In this document: piece by piece, positions 9,637 to 18,902 of the stretch
Position numbering within the stretch: the first letter of the stretch is position 1
How the letters are laid out: every line of letters starts with the position of its first letter
Origin: Flavobacterium ustbae
GTDB lineage: Bacteria; Bacteroidota; Bacteroidia; Flavobacteriales; Flavobacteriaceae
Length of the DNA: 64,000 nt
Assembly (NCBI RefSeq): GCF_003946915.1
Contig: NZ_RPOC01000009.1
Location: 124,001-188,000, forward strand
Direction of reading: 5' to 3'
The notes under the pieces: model-generated
Told to the model about the DNA's origin: nothing
The model's database searches: none
Seen by the model: the letters and a program-made list of their open reading frames with translations, nothing else
Made by a program: the position numbers and the translations under genes

Positions 9637-10731
9637 GTGAGAACAATTTTAATTGCACATAATTATACCGAAAATTCTTTTGCGGCTATGAGTTATCATT
9701 TAGCTCATCATTTAGCAGATGTAGGTAATAGAGTTGTTTTTATATCGCATAGACCATTTTTTAAAGAAACTCAAATAATAAAAAAGAAAAAAGGAGAAAT
9801 AATTATTTGTTCGTGGGCTACAGAAAGAAGGCCTACTTCATTTGCTGACATCTTTTGGTTTGCTAAAATTTATCTAAGATATAAACCTGAAATCGTAATT
9901 GGGCATTTTGTAGGAAATAATATTTCTATTTTGTTTTCTAAATTATTGTCAGTTGGAAAAGTAAAAACTTTGGCTTATTATCATACTTTAACAAATCAAA
10001 TTTTAATAGATAGCAATAAAAAAAAAAGCATTCAAAGCTTACTGTTTTTTAGGAAGAGATTGTTCTATAAATTATTTTGCGATTTAATAGTATGTCCATC
10101 TGAATTTGCAAAAATGGATTTAAAGTCTTTTCATAACGTTAATAAAGGTATAGTTGTTCTAAATCCTATGATGGATAGATTTGTAACAAAAGATAAAAAT
10201 ATAGAAAACACTATTGTCATTTCATATTTAGGAAGATTAGAGAATTCTAAAGGTGTTTTAGATATGATTAACGCATTTATTGAATATAAATCTAAAAACT
10301 GTAGAAGTAAAATCGTTTTGAATATTGCTGGAAGTGGGTCTAAGTCTAAGGAAGTGGCCCAGTTAATATCTGGTTTAGAGTCAATCAGTTTTTTGGGAAA
10401 TTTACCATATAATGAAATTGATGGATATTTGAATAAGAGTCATTTTGCTATAATTCCTTCAAAATTTGATGCCTTTAATATGGTAGGCATAGAAGCGATG
10501 ATGAATGGTACTCCATTATTGATTTCTAATACCACAGGCTTATCTAATTATTTATTAGATGGAAGAGAGTGTTTTAAATTTGATTCAACGATAAATTCAA
10601 TGATTTCACTGTTTAATCAAATAGAAAAGAAAGAATTCAATTATGAAGAAATGAGTAACAGTGCAAGAGCAACTTATTTAGAGTTATTTAGTTTGGAAAG
10701 TTATTACAAATCCATTTCAAAAATTTTATAA
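9637..10731 (+). CDS. Glycosyltransferase family 4 (GTG start)
   Basis: A 364-residue GT4-like protein starting at GTG 9637 (RTILIAHNY follows, the usual N-terminal strand), with no alternative ATG upstream in frame. The second domain opens near residue 194 (ISYLGRLENSKGV). The first acidic residue of the E-x7-E motif is replaced by Asp (DAFNMVGIE), a substitution tolerated in some GT4 members. The N-terminal region is divergent, so the acceptor is unlike those of its neighbours. The stop shares a base with the next start, so translation is coupled. Specific activity is unknown. Confidence 0.83.
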   Translation: MRTILIAHNYTENSFAAMSYHLAHHLADVGNRVVFISHRPFFKETQIIKKKKGEIIICSWATERRPTSFADIFWFAKIYLRYKPEIVIGHFVGNNISILFSKLLSVGKVKTLAYYHTLTNQILIDSNKKKSIQSLLFFRKRLFYKLFCDLIVCPSEFAKMDLKSFHNVNKGIVVLNPMMDRFVTKDKNIENTIVISYLGRLENSKGVLDMINAFIEYKSKNCRSKIVLNIAGSGSKSKEVAQLISGLESISFLGNLPYNEIDGYLNKSHFAIIPSKFDAFNMVGIEAMMNGTPLLISNTTGLSNYLLDGRECFKFDSTINSMISLFNQIEKKEFNYEEMSNSARATYLELFSLESYYKSISKIL

Positions 10732-11849
10732 TGAAGTTCGCCATTATCACTAATGTTATTCATATTAAAGAAGAAAACCAGTATTTCGGTTATAGTCCCT
10801 ACATTCTCGAGATGAATATTTGGTTGCAATATGTCGACGAGGTAATTATAGTTGCTCCACTTTCAGAATCAAAAATTAATTCATTACAATCACCATATAA
10901 ATTTCATAAAATTAATTTTTATAAAGTTCCAGATTTCAATTTTGTAAATGCAGGAAATAGTTTTAAGGCACTTTTTAAATTGCCTAGTATCTTTTGGAAC
11001 ATTTTTCAAGCGATGAGAAAAGCGGATCATATCCATTTAAGATGTCCAGGAAATATGGGACTGCTTGGGTGTATGGTTCAAATATTATTTCCTTCTAAGA
11101 AAAAGACAGCCAAGTATGCTGGAAATTGGGATCCAAAAAGTAAACAACCTTTGACATATCGTTTACAAAAATGGATTCTGAATAATACATTTTTATCTAG
11201 AAATATGCAGGTTCTGGTTTATGGAGAATGGGAAAATCAATCCAAAAATATTAAGCCTTTTTTTACGGCGACTTATTCTGAATATGAAAAAGAAAATCTT
11301 TCAAAAAGCTGCATAAAGTTAGAAGCGACTTTTATTTTTGTGGGAAGTTTAGTTTCTGGAAAAAATCCAATGTATGCGGTAAGAATTATTGAGCAATTAA
11401 AGAAAAATGGAAAAAATGCTTTGCTTCATATTTTCGGTGAAGGAATTGAACGAACAAATTTAGAAACTTATATAAAAAATAACCAGCTTGAAAGTTTGGT
11501 TTGCTTGCATGGTAATCAAAATAAAGAAACAGTAAAGCAATTTTACAAAGAAAGTCATTTTGTTATTTTGCCTTCTAGAAGTGAAGGTTGGCCAAAAGCT
11601 GTGGCTGAAGGAATGTTTTGGGGATGTGTTCCGATTGTGACTAAAGTTTCATGTGTTCCTTTTATGATAGATTATGGAAAAAGAGGGATTTTATTAGAAA
11701 TGGAATTAGAGAAAGATTTAGCCCAAATTGATGGTGTTTTTTCTGATCAAAACTTATTTACACAAATGAGCGAACAAGCTTTAGAATGGTCACAGAACTT
11801 TACAGTCGATCAATTTGAACGTGAGATTGAAAAAATGATTGTAAAATGA
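10731..11849 (+). CDS. Glycosyltransferase family 4
   Basis: A 372-residue GT-B protein. The first domain is atypical and lacks the GGxG loop; it contains HLRCPGNMG and a lysine-rich stretch near residues 122-126. The second domain is clear: TFIFVGSLVSGKNP near residue 201, LHIFGEG, and the E-x7-E motif in EGWPKAVAE followed by GCVPIVT. It overlaps both neighbours (one base with the upstream stop, four bases downstream as ATGA), so it is embedded in the operon. It probably acts at the cytoplasmic face on an undecaprenyl-linked acceptor; the sugar is unknown. Confidence 0.84.
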   Translation: MKFAIITNVIHIKEENQYFGYSPYILEMNIWLQYVDEVIIVAPLSESKINSLQSPYKFHKINFYKVPDFNFVNAGNSFKALFKLPSIFWNIFQAMRKADHIHLRCPGNMGLLGCMVQILFPSKKKTAKYAGNWDPKSKQPLTYRLQKWILNNTFLSRNMQVLVYGEWENQSKNIKPFFTATYSEYEKENLSKSCIKLEATFIFVGSLVSGKNPMYAVRIIEQLKKNGKNALLHIFGEGIERTNLETYIKNNQLESLVCLHGNQNKETVKQFYKESHFVILPSRSEGWPKAVAEGMFWGCVPIVTKVSCVPFMIDYGKRGILLEMELEKDLAQIDGVFSDQNLFTQMSEQALEWSQNFTVDQFEREIEKMIVK

Positions 11850-12916
11850 GAATTCTCCAATTAATAGATTCTCTAGAGGCAGGAGGAGCCGAAAGAATAG
11901 CCATAAGTTATGCAAACGCTTTAGTAAACAAAATAGAATTTTCAGCTCTAATAGCAACCAGAAAGGAAGGTCAACTACGTAATCAATTAAATAGCAATGT
12001 TTCTTATCTATTTTTAGATAAAAAAAAGACAATTGATTTTGGCGCTATTTTTAGATTACGAAATTTCATAGTAAAAAATAAAGTTAGCATTGTCCATGCT
12101 CACAGCTCTTCTTTTTTTACTGCAGTTTTAACAAAATTGATTCTGCCAAAAATTAAGATTATTTGGCATGATCATTATGGACCGAGATCCACGCAATCAA
12201 GAAAAGAAAACCTAGCTTTAATTTTTTGCTCCTTCTTTTTTTCTTCCATTTTTGTGGTCAATATGCAATTGAAAGAGTGGAGTGAAAAAAATCTGTTGTG
12301 TAAAAAAATCTTTTTTATTCCAAATTTTGCATTGTTTAAAGACAAAATTCAAAAAGTAACAGTTTTAAAAGGAACAGAAAATAAGCGTATAGTTTTTTTA
12401 GCCAATCTTAAAAAACCTAAAAATCATATTGCTATTCTTAACGCTTTTTATGATTTGAAATTAAAAGATTTAGACTGGACTTTGCATTTAATAGGTAAAG
12501 ATTATCTAGATAATTATTCTCAAATTTTAAAGGATTTTATAAAGGCAAATTCTTTAGAAAATCATATACATTTGTACGGAAATAGAAATGATATTCAATA
12601 TATTTTATCGCAAGCTTCTATAGGTGTTTTGGCTTCTACAGATGAAGGGTTTCCAGTTACTCTGCTTGAATATGCTTTAGCAAGGTTGCCTGTTGCATCA
12701 ACGAATGCGGGTTATTGTTCAGAAATTATTGATGATGAGGTAAGTGGGGTATTATTTGATCCTTTAAAGGAATCAGAAATTAAAAAGAAATTAACTAAGA
12801 TCATAGAAAACAAACCGTTTAGAAACAGACTTGCAGAAAATTTAATGCAAAATGTTAATAAAAATTATTCAGAAGAAATGGTGATTGAAAAATTAGTAAG
12901 GTTATATAGAAAATAA
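11846..12916 (+). CDS. Glycosyltransferase family 4
   Basis: A 356-residue GT4 enzyme with the N-terminal MRILQLIDSLEAGGAERIA loop, in which GGAER is the classic family signature, followed by HAHSS. The donor domain begins around residue 181 (RIVFLANLKKPKNH), with HLYGNRND and the E-x7-E motif in EGFPVTLLE followed by STNAGYCSEII. It starts within the previous stop (ATGA) and ends four bases before the polymerase/ligase gene. It is the last transferase before the polymerisation step, and may therefore complete the repeat unit; that order is inference. Confidence 0.88.
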   Translation: MRILQLIDSLEAGGAERIAISYANALVNKIEFSALIATRKEGQLRNQLNSNVSYLFLDKKKTIDFGAIFRLRNFIVKNKVSIVHAHSSSFFTAVLTKLILPKIKIIWHDHYGPRSTQSRKENLALIFCSFFFSSIFVVNMQLKEWSEKNLLCKKIFFIPNFALFKDKIQKVTVLKGTENKRIVFLANLKKPKNHIAILNAFYDLKLKDLDWTLHLIGKDYLDNYSQILKDFIKANSLENHIHLYGNRNDIQYILSQASIGVLASTDEGFPVTLLEYALARLPVASTNAGYCSEIIDDEVSGVLFDPLKESEIKKKLTKIIENKPFRNRLAENLMQNVNKNYSEEMVIEKLVRLYRK

Positions 12917-12920
12917 AAAG

Positions 12921-14270
12921 ATGCAAAAAAAATCATTATCATATCTAGTCCTTGTTTTGTTGCATGTAGTCATAGGGCTGGTTATTTTTGTTGCTCCTTT
13001 TTTATCTAAAATTTATGCACTCTTAATACCTGTCTTAGGTCTTTCAATTGTTATTCGAAATCAGAATAAAAATAATGAAGTAATTTTTGTATCCGCATAT
13101 TTAGTAGGAGCTGAGGTTTTTCTGAGAATGACAGGGGGAAATTTTAATAACGAGTATGTAAAATTTCTCGTTATATTTTTTATGATTATAGGAATGTTCT
13201 ATAGCAATTTTTCAATGAGATCATTCTTATATGTTGTTTTTTTGTTTTTATTAATTCCTGGAGCTCTAGTTGTATCTTCTGTTGAAGATGTCAATTTTGA
13301 TATTAAAAAAGCGATAGTCTTTAACTTGTCGGGATCATTATGTCTAGCAATTGCCTCTATCTATATGTATAAAAAGAGATTGCTGTTTTCGCAACTACAG
13401 AATGTCTTGCTAGCACTAGGTATGCCGATTATCTCAACGGTTATATATTTGTTTTTATATAATCCTAGTGTAAAAGATGTGGTTACAGGTACTCAGTCTA
13501 ATTTTGAAACTTCAGGAGGATTTGGACCTAACCAAGTATCAACGATTTTGGGACTTGGGATGTTCATTTTTTTTTCACAATTGATTCTTTTTTCAAAATC
13601 AAAGAAAGAAATAATTATAAATTTTGGAATACTTGTATTTGTAAGTTATCGTGCTATTGCAACTTTTTCACGGGGAGGTGTAATTACTGGAGTTTTAATG
13701 ATTTTTTTCTTTTTTCTTATGCTTTTTTCTTTTTCAAACAATAGGGGTAAAAGGAAAATTCTTTTAGTATTTTTATTTGCAGGCATTCTTGGAGCAGGTA
13801 TATTTTCATATACATCATTACAAACCAATGGAATGATTGAAAAAAGATATGCGAATCAAGATGGTAGAGGAAGAGAGAAAAAAGATCGGCTAGGGGGTAG
13901 AGAAGCTGTTATTGATACAGACTTGAAATTGTTTTTAGACAACCCTGTTTTGGGTATTGGAGTAGGGATGGGAAAAGAGAATAGAAAAGAAACTTTAGGG
14001 CAAGCTGTAGCCGCTCATAACGAAATTTCTCGTTTACTCAGTGAGCATGGTTTGTTTGGTATATTTAGTTTTCTTATTTTACTTTTAGTGCCATTCACTC
14101 TCTATATAAATAATAGACAGCACCTTTATTTTTTCTCTTTTTTTCTCTTTTGGCTTCTTACAATCAATCATGCGGCACTAAGAATTGCGGCACCTGCTTT
14201 TGTGTATGCACTATGCTTGCTGTCTATCCAAATTAAAATTCCAGAAAAAACAGAAGACGCTATTAACTAG
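12921..14270 (+). CDS. O-antigen polymerase/ligase-family membrane protein (Wzy-like)
   Basis: A 449-residue membrane protein with about eleven hydrophobic helices and one large hydrophilic loop (about residues 300-370). The loop carries GIGVGMGKENR and then AAHNEISRLLSEHGLFGIFSF, which matches the Wzy/WaaL signature region (AHNxxLxxLxExG). Proteins of this type either join repeat units on the periplasmic side or ligate the chain to an acceptor, and the two cannot be separated by motif. Placement at the end of the transferase run fits a Wzy polymerase. No Wzx flippase is encoded in this window, so it should be upstream or elsewhere. Confidence 0.82.
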   Translation: MQKKSLSYLVLVLLHVVIGLVIFVAPFLSKIYALLIPVLGLSIVIRNQNKNNEVIFVSAYLVGAEVFLRMTGGNFNNEYVKFLVIFFMIIGMFYSNFSMRSFLYVVFLFLLIPGALVVSSVEDVNFDIKKAIVFNLSGSLCLAIASIYMYKKRLLFSQLQNVLLALGMPIISTVIYLFLYNPSVKDVVTGTQSNFETSGGFGPNQVSTILGLGMFIFFSQLILFSKSKKEIIINFGILVFVSYRAIATFSRGGVITGVLMIFFFFLMLFSFSNNRGKRKILLVFLFAGILGAGIFSYTSLQTNGMIEKRYANQDGRGREKKDRLGGREAVIDTDLKLFLDNPVLGIGVGMGKENRKETLGQAVAAHNEISRLLSEHGLFGIFSFLILLLVPFTLYINNRQHLYFFSFFLFWLLTINHAALRIAAPAFVYALCLLSIQIKIPEKTEDAIN

Positions 14271-14285
14271 ATTCATTTTTTATAA

Positions 14286-14293
14286 TACATTTG
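14286..14293 (+). promoter_or_regulatory. -7 box TACATTTG before the sugar-phosphate transferase
   Basis: A full match to the Bacteroidota -7 consensus TAnnTTTG, 35 bases before the ATG at 14329, in the 58-base gap after the polymerase gene. No good -33 element is visible at the usual spacing. It suggests that the initiating transferase can be transcribed on its own as well as from the operon. Confidence 0.5.
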
Positions 14294-14328
14294 CCCTCAA
14301 GTTTAAGCCCCTAACAAACTGAAAAATA

Positions 14329-15723
14329 ATGTCATCAAAAAAGAAAATGCATTTCGAAATTTCAGAAAGAAGAATATTGCTTCTTTCTTTCGATGCCGTT
14401 TTTATTTTATCTGCTTTATATTTATTAAGCTTACTATTCGACTATAATTATTTTGATTTTGATGTCAATAGCTCATTAAGCATTCTTGTACTATTAAGCT
14501 ATCTTTACATTTTTGGAGTAATTTTCGAGATCTATAATTTGCAGGTTGCAAGTAACCATCTTCAGATTCTGCAGAATGTTGTTTTTACTGCTACAGCAAC
14601 TGTTTTAGCTTATTTATTTACACCAATATTATCGCCAGTACTTCCAAAACAAAGGTTAATCATATTAATATTTTATTTTACAATATTAATTACACTGTTA
14701 TTATGGCGTTTGTTTTACTGTTATTTTCTGGCTTCTCATCGTTTTTCGCAAAATGTGGTGTTAATTTGTAATCAAAACGAAGTTGAAGAATTAGTTTTAG
14801 GGCTCGAAAACGTTGATCCGCATTACAAAATTATTGGTTTTGTAAACTCTGACTCTGTGATAGATGAAAACTTAGATTTTCATTATGTAAACGAAGTAAA
14901 AAAGGAAGATTTAGAGCATTTTGTATCTGCACATAATGTTTCAGAAATTATTATCGCTTCACAAAAAACAGATGGTATTACTCCCGATTTATATCAGCAA
15001 TTGCTTCATTTGTTAGAAACAGGAAATATTATACGTGAATACACACAAGTTTATGAAAGTAAAACACAGCGAATTCCTGTTCATTATATAGAAAGAGACT
15101 TTTATAGGTTTTTCCCTTTTAGCAGAAGCAATAACAATAAACTCTATTTGTTTTTTACCAGACTTATAGAAATCTTACTTTCAATTGTAGGTCTCTTAAT
15201 TTCACTAGTTTTTATTCCAATAATTTTTCTGTGTAATATTTTCGCAAACAAAGGAAGTCTTTTTTATACGCAGGAAAGAGTAGGGAAAAACGGAGTGATT
15301 TTCGAAATTTATAAGTTTAGAACAATGACAGAGAATTCAGAAAGCAATGGTGCTGTTTTTGCTGCTCAGAATGATAAAAGAATTACTCCCTTTGGAAAAT
15401 TTATGAGGAAAACTAGAATTGACGAATTTCCTCAGTTTATTAATGTTTTAAAGGGAGATATGGGCATAATCGGTCCAAGACCCGAACGTCCTTTTTTTGT
15501 TGAAGAAATTGCAGCCGTAATGCCTTTTTACGAAACGCGTCATGTAATTAAACCTGGACTTACGGGCTGGGCGCAAGTCAATTATTCGTACGGAGAATCA
15601 ATAGACGAAAGTTTGATTAAACTTCAATACGATCTCTACTACATCAAACACAGAAGTGTTTTTCTTGACTTGAGTATTACTTTCAAAACCATTACTACGG
15701 TTCTATTTTACAGAGGACAATAA
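14329..15723 (+). CDS. Polyprenyl-phosphate sugar-1-phosphate transferase (WcaJ/WbaP family)
   Basis: This 464-residue inner-membrane enzyme starts glycan assembly by moving a sugar-1-phosphate from UDP-sugar onto undecaprenyl phosphate. N-terminal transmembrane helices (about residues 15-130) are followed by a Rossmann-like cytoplasmic domain (about 140-245), a further membrane segment near 280-305, and the bacterial sugar transferase domain. That domain shows KFRTMTENSES, ITPFGKFMRKTRIDEFPQF, GDMGIIGPRPE and PGLTGWAQVNYSYG, including the catalytic Asp-Glu pair (IDEFPQ). Length fits the polyisoprenyl-phosphate hexose-1-phosphate transferase class. It probably initiates the glycan made by the upstream genes. 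Its stop is four bases from the convergent next gene, with no hairpin between. Confidence 0.93.
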   Translation: MSSKKKMHFEISERRILLLSFDAVFILSALYLLSLLFDYNYFDFDVNSSLSILVLLSYLYIFGVIFEIYNLQVASNHLQILQNVVFTATATVLAYLFTPILSPVLPKQRLIILIFYFTILITLLLWRLFYCYFLASHRFSQNVVLICNQNEVEELVLGLENVDPHYKIIGFVNSDSVIDENLDFHYVNEVKKEDLEHFVSAHNVSEIIIASQKTDGITPDLYQQLLHLLETGNIIREYTQVYESKTQRIPVHYIERDFYRFFPFSRSNNNKLYLFFTRLIEILLSIVGLLISLVFIPIIFLCNIFANKGSLFYTQERVGKNGVIFEIYKFRTMTENSESNGAVFAAQNDKRITPFGKFMRKTRIDEFPQFINVLKGDMGIIGPRPERPFFVEEIAAVMPFYETRHVIKPGLTGWAQVNYSYGESIDESLIKLQYDLYYIKHRSVFLDLSITFKTITTVLFYRGQ

Positions 15724-15727
15724 TATT

Positions 15728-16864
15728 TTAGATTATAATCGGGATTGGTTTTTTGTTACGAATTGCTGTTCGTACTAAAACCACTCCGCTTGTAATGATT
15801 AATGGTAAAGTGATAAAAAAATGCGCTTTGTTAATCAAAAATAAAAAGTAAATTACTAAAAGTACAAAGTTGATTAGCGAAAATCTATAAGTCCATAATT
15901 TGTTTTTAAAGATGGAAAACAAAATTAAAACCAATAAAAGCGGACTGAATAATAGAACATTATAATTCATTGCCAATTCTTGGTGGAAGGAATAAAATCC
16001 CATTGTAACAAAAAAGATCCCCATTAATCCTAGAATTAAAAAATAAATATTGTCAACAATTTTATTTTTGGCAAAAATTACAAGCAGTAAAATAATAATA
16101 TAGCTGTAAATATTATTCCACCATGATTTAGGGGTTTCTTTGGCAAATTCGATCAAAGTTTTAGTAGACGAGACCAAAGGCTGATTGTGAAATTTAATTT
16201 TCTCTACACTGTCTTTTAACTCAAATGGCAGAAAAATTCTATCTGCCGATTGATCTACTTTAGTGCCAAAAATAATGCTAGTGCCTAACTGGTCATAAAA
16301 ATGTCCATTAAAGTAAGGAAACAAAACAGAGCGGTAAGAAATGGTAGTGTCGCCTTTTTTCGTAATCACATTTTCACCGATCGATTTGTTGATTACATCT
16401 ACAACCATCGAAGTGCAATTTCTATCTATAAATTTGTAGGTGTAGTAGCGTTCTTCAGAAAAAAGAGCTTTGTTTAAGTTGTCAAATATTTTTTGTTTTG
16501 TAGCTAGCGGAATTTGAAGTTCTTGTTCGTAAACACTTCTTTTCTCGGTTGTATAATCATTTATAAAATCAGAAAATGGATGTGTAATGATAAAATACTG
16601 TAAATCTCCTTTTGCAAATTTTGCTACAAAATTGGGAGTTCTAAAGTCAAAAGCGCCATAATTGTAAACTAGATCAATAGCATTCACAGGGTCAGAAACT
16701 CGAACAGCGGTATGTCCAAAATAAGAATAAGTTTCGTTGCCCAATCCGCAGGTCAAAATACTTATTCTAGCATCTTTAGATAAAGCCAAACTTTGACTGA
16801 AACCAATAAAACTGGATAAGAATAGTAAAATAAAAAGTGCTTTTTTGAACATGACAGTTTTCAT
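15728..16864 (-). CDS. DUF4105 (Lnb-type) exported protein with C-terminal membrane domain
   Basis: A 378-residue protein with an N-terminal signal peptide (about residues 1-23), a periplasmic domain (about 25-250) and five C-terminal hydrophobic helices (about 255-375). The periplasmic part matches DUF4105, known from Lnb proteins: LTCGLGNETYSYFGHTAVRV near residue 35 with its histidine, and DRNCTSMVVDV with a conserved Asn-Cys-Thr. In Lnb of Gram-positive bacteria this domain acts in lipoprotein acyl transfer; in Bacteroidota the role is not established, so function here is open. The gene is convergent with the sugar transferase and follows the PorV/PorQ-type gene by about 36 bases, so the two are probably co-transcribed. 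Confidence 0.8.
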   Translation of the reverse strand: MKTVMFKKALFILLFLSSFIGFSQSLALSKDARISILTCGLGNETYSYFGHTAVRVSDPVNAIDLVYNYGAFDFRTPNFVAKFAKGDLQYFIITHPFSDFINDYTTEKRSVYEQELQIPLATKQKIFDNLNKALFSEERYYTYKFIDRNCTSMVVDVINKSIGENVITKKGDTTISYRSVLFPYFNGHFYDQLGTSIIFGTKVDQSADRIFLPFELKDSVEKIKFHNQPLVSSTKTLIEFAKETPKSWWNNIYSYIIILLLVIFAKNKIVDNIYFLILGLMGIFFVTMGFYSFHQELAMNYNVLLFSPLLLVLILFSIFKNKLWTYRFSLINFVLLVIYFLFLINKAHFFITLPLIITSGVVLVRTAIRNKKPIPIII

Positions 16865-16900
16865 GATTTAAAATTTTAAATGCTTTATGGTTTTAAATTA

Positions 16901-17968
16901 TTATCTAAAGATACCTAAATCTACTTTCAAGGAAAAAATATTAGAATACAATGCTGTGCTTTGATTTCCTAAATCGGTTAGAGCGTAATCAATTTGTATG
17001 CCTTTATACCTAAAGCCTAAACCAATATTAGGTTGAAAATTTATTTTTTCGGTATTATCCAACTGCATCACATTCTGAAAATTTCCTGCGCCAGCTCTAA
17101 CGAAAACCAAATCGGTATAGCCAAATTCAAACCCTAGAGCTGGGTCTATACTTACTACTTTTGATGAAATGATATCGTTTGTCTGTTCAAAACGCATATT
17201 CAAATTTGCGGCAGTTACAAGACTGCATTCATTATGAAAATCAAATCTTTTTGAAACTCCCAATTGCGCTTTTGGCAGCGTTATTTCTGTGCTTTCTGGC
17301 AATTCATTATTCTCTCCCGGAATTGCATTGGCGATTTTTTCGTATTCTTCTTCATCAATATTCCAAACATTATAAGTTGTGGTAATATCGCGAAGCATTA
17401 AACCGAATTTCCAGTCATTTCTTTCAAACTGAAGTCCGACATCAAATCCAAATCCCCACGAATTGGCAAATTTTCCAATTACTCTTCGAATCACTTTTGC
17501 ATTAACGCCATATTGAAATCCTTCGATGGGAAGTTCTCTAGCATAAGAAAATGTAAAACCATAATCTGCTGTAGAAAACAGCCTGATTCTATTGTAATCA
17601 ATGTTTCCTTGACTGTCGATTAATTGCGTGGTGTCCATAATATCGTCTACTCCGAAACGAATCATCGAAATTCCCCAAGCACTTCTCTCGTCAATCGGGC
17701 TTGCGTAGCCAATATAATCGTATTGCGCAATATTGGCAAAGTAACTGGCGTGCATTAAAGAAATTTGATGATCTTCTAGATGCGTCAAGCCTGCGGGATT
17801 CCAGTAAACAGAATTTACATCAGTTGTAGAAGCAGTAACGGCACTCGCCATTCCAAGAGCGGCGGCATCGACTCCAATATTCATAAATTCATTCGAATAT
17901 TTTCGAACGGTTTGTGCATACTGAAAAGTACAACTCCAAAAGAATAAAAACACTAAATATTTCTTCAA
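16901..17968 (-). CDS. PorV/PorQ-family outer membrane protein
   Basis: A 355-residue outer membrane protein with a signal peptide (about residues 1-18). The mature N-terminus (MNIGVDAAALGMASA, then SVYWNPAGL near residue 55) is the FadL-like signature of the PorV/PorQ family. The remainder alternates short beta strands and ends in an aromatic-rich strand, SLKVDLGIFR. PorV and PorQ act in the type IX secretion system of Bacteroidota. Paralogues outside that system are common, so a direct role in secretion is inference. It is upstream of the DUF4105 gene in the same direction. A possible -7 box (TATTTTTG, complement of 18012-18019) lies 44 bases before the start. Confidence 0.85.
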   Translation of the reverse strand: MKKYLVFLFFWSCTFQYAQTVRKYSNEFMNIGVDAAALGMASAVTASTTDVNSVYWNPAGLTHLEDHQISLMHASYFANIAQYDYIGYASPIDERSAWGISMIRFGVDDIMDTTQLIDSQGNIDYNRIRLFSTADYGFTFSYARELPIEGFQYGVNAKVIRRVIGKFANSWGFGFDVGLQFERNDWKFGLMLRDITTTYNVWNIDEEEYEKIANAIPGENNELPESTEITLPKAQLGVSKRFDFHNECSLVTAANLNMRFEQTNDIISSKVVSIDPALGFEFGYTDLVFVRAGAGNFQNVMQLDNTEKINFQPNIGLGFRYKGIQIDYALTDLGNQSTALYSNIFSLKVDLGIFR

Positions 17969-18123
17969 CGTGTATGTTTTTGCAGATCGAGGCCTGTTTT
18001 AAATTTTTATCAAAAATATAATATTTTACTCATCTAATAAGTCCCTTTGCCTAAATATTCCGAAAGTCGAATTTAGAAATAAAAAACTATTGAAAAAACT
18101 CGTAATCCATAGAGTTATTATAC

Positions 18124-18131
18124 TAAATTTG
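18124..18131 (+). promoter_or_regulatory. -7 box TAAATTTG before pssA
   Basis: An exact TAnnTTTG match 27 bases before the pssA ATG, in the divergent gap between the PorV/PorQ gene and pssA. I see no TTTG at the usual 19-base spacing upstream, so the -33 element is weak or absent. Confidence 0.5.
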
Positions 18132-18158
18132 TTCTCTGCCATATCAAAATTTTAAGCT

Positions 18159-18893
18159 ATGAATATCAAAAAGCACATTCCAAACCTAATTACATTAATC
18201 AATCTTTTTTGCGGTTGCGTTGCAATTGTTTATGTGTCTAAAGCTATCAACTCTTCTGACCCAACAAAATATTATGAAATGGCTTTTTATATGGTTTGCT
18301 TGGGAATCTTTTTTGATTTCTTCGATGGCTTTTTTGCCAGATTATTTAAAGTTTCAAGTCCACTTGGATTGCAGTTGGATTCTTTGGCAGATATGGTAAC
18401 AAGTGGAGTAACTCCTGGATATGTTATGTACAGCATGTTTACCAATAGCGCGCATGAATTAGGAACACATTCAGCAATTCCTTTTTTAGGGTTTATCATT
18501 ACTTTAGGATCGTGCTATCGTTTGGCTAATTTCAATATTGATACGCGCCAGACAGATTCTTTTATTGGACTGCCAACACCGGCAAATGCCTTATTTATTT
18601 TAAGCCTTCCTTTGGTAATTTCGTTTTCAGATTCTTTGATGATTCTGGAAATTTTAACCAACCAATGGGTTTTGTTGATTATAACATTGTGCAGTGCTTA
18701 TATTTTAAATGCTGAAATTCCATTATTTTCTTTAAAAATTAAAAAGTTCAGTTTTAAAGAAAATGCACTTCAAATTGTGTTTTTGATTATTTCGGTGCTA
18801 ATGGTTATTTTGCTTCAATACACTGCGATTCCGTTGATTATTACTTTTTACGTGTTGTTGTCAATTATCAATAATCTGTTTCTGAAAAAGTAA
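18159..18893 (+). CDS. pssA: CDP-diacylglycerol--serine O-phosphatidyltransferase
   Basis: A 244-residue membrane enzyme that makes phosphatidylserine from CDP-diacylglycerol and serine, the first step to phosphatidylethanolamine. The CDP-alcohol phosphotransferase motif D-x2-DG-x2-AR-x8-G-x3-D-x3-D is complete, running from DFFDGFFAR (near residue 52) to GLQLDSLAD. About seven hydrophobic helices are visible. The N-terminus MNIKKHIPNLITLINLFCGC fits the short PssA class II form. A GH25 muramidase begins nine bases after the stop, so the two genes form an operon. Another CDP-alcohol transferase is possible, but the sequence around the motif favours PssA. Confidence 0.9.
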   Translation: MNIKKHIPNLITLINLFCGCVAIVYVSKAINSSDPTKYYEMAFYMVCLGIFFDFFDGFFARLFKVSSPLGLQLDSLADMVTSGVTPGYVMYSMFTNSAHELGTHSAIPFLGFIITLGSCYRLANFNIDTRQTDSFIGLPTPANALFILSLPLVISFSDSLMILEILTNQWVLLIITLCSAYILNAEIPLFSLKIKKFSFKENALQIVFLIISVLMVILLQYTAIPLIITFYVLLSIINNLFLKK

Positions 18894-18902
18894 TTTTGTT
18901 TA

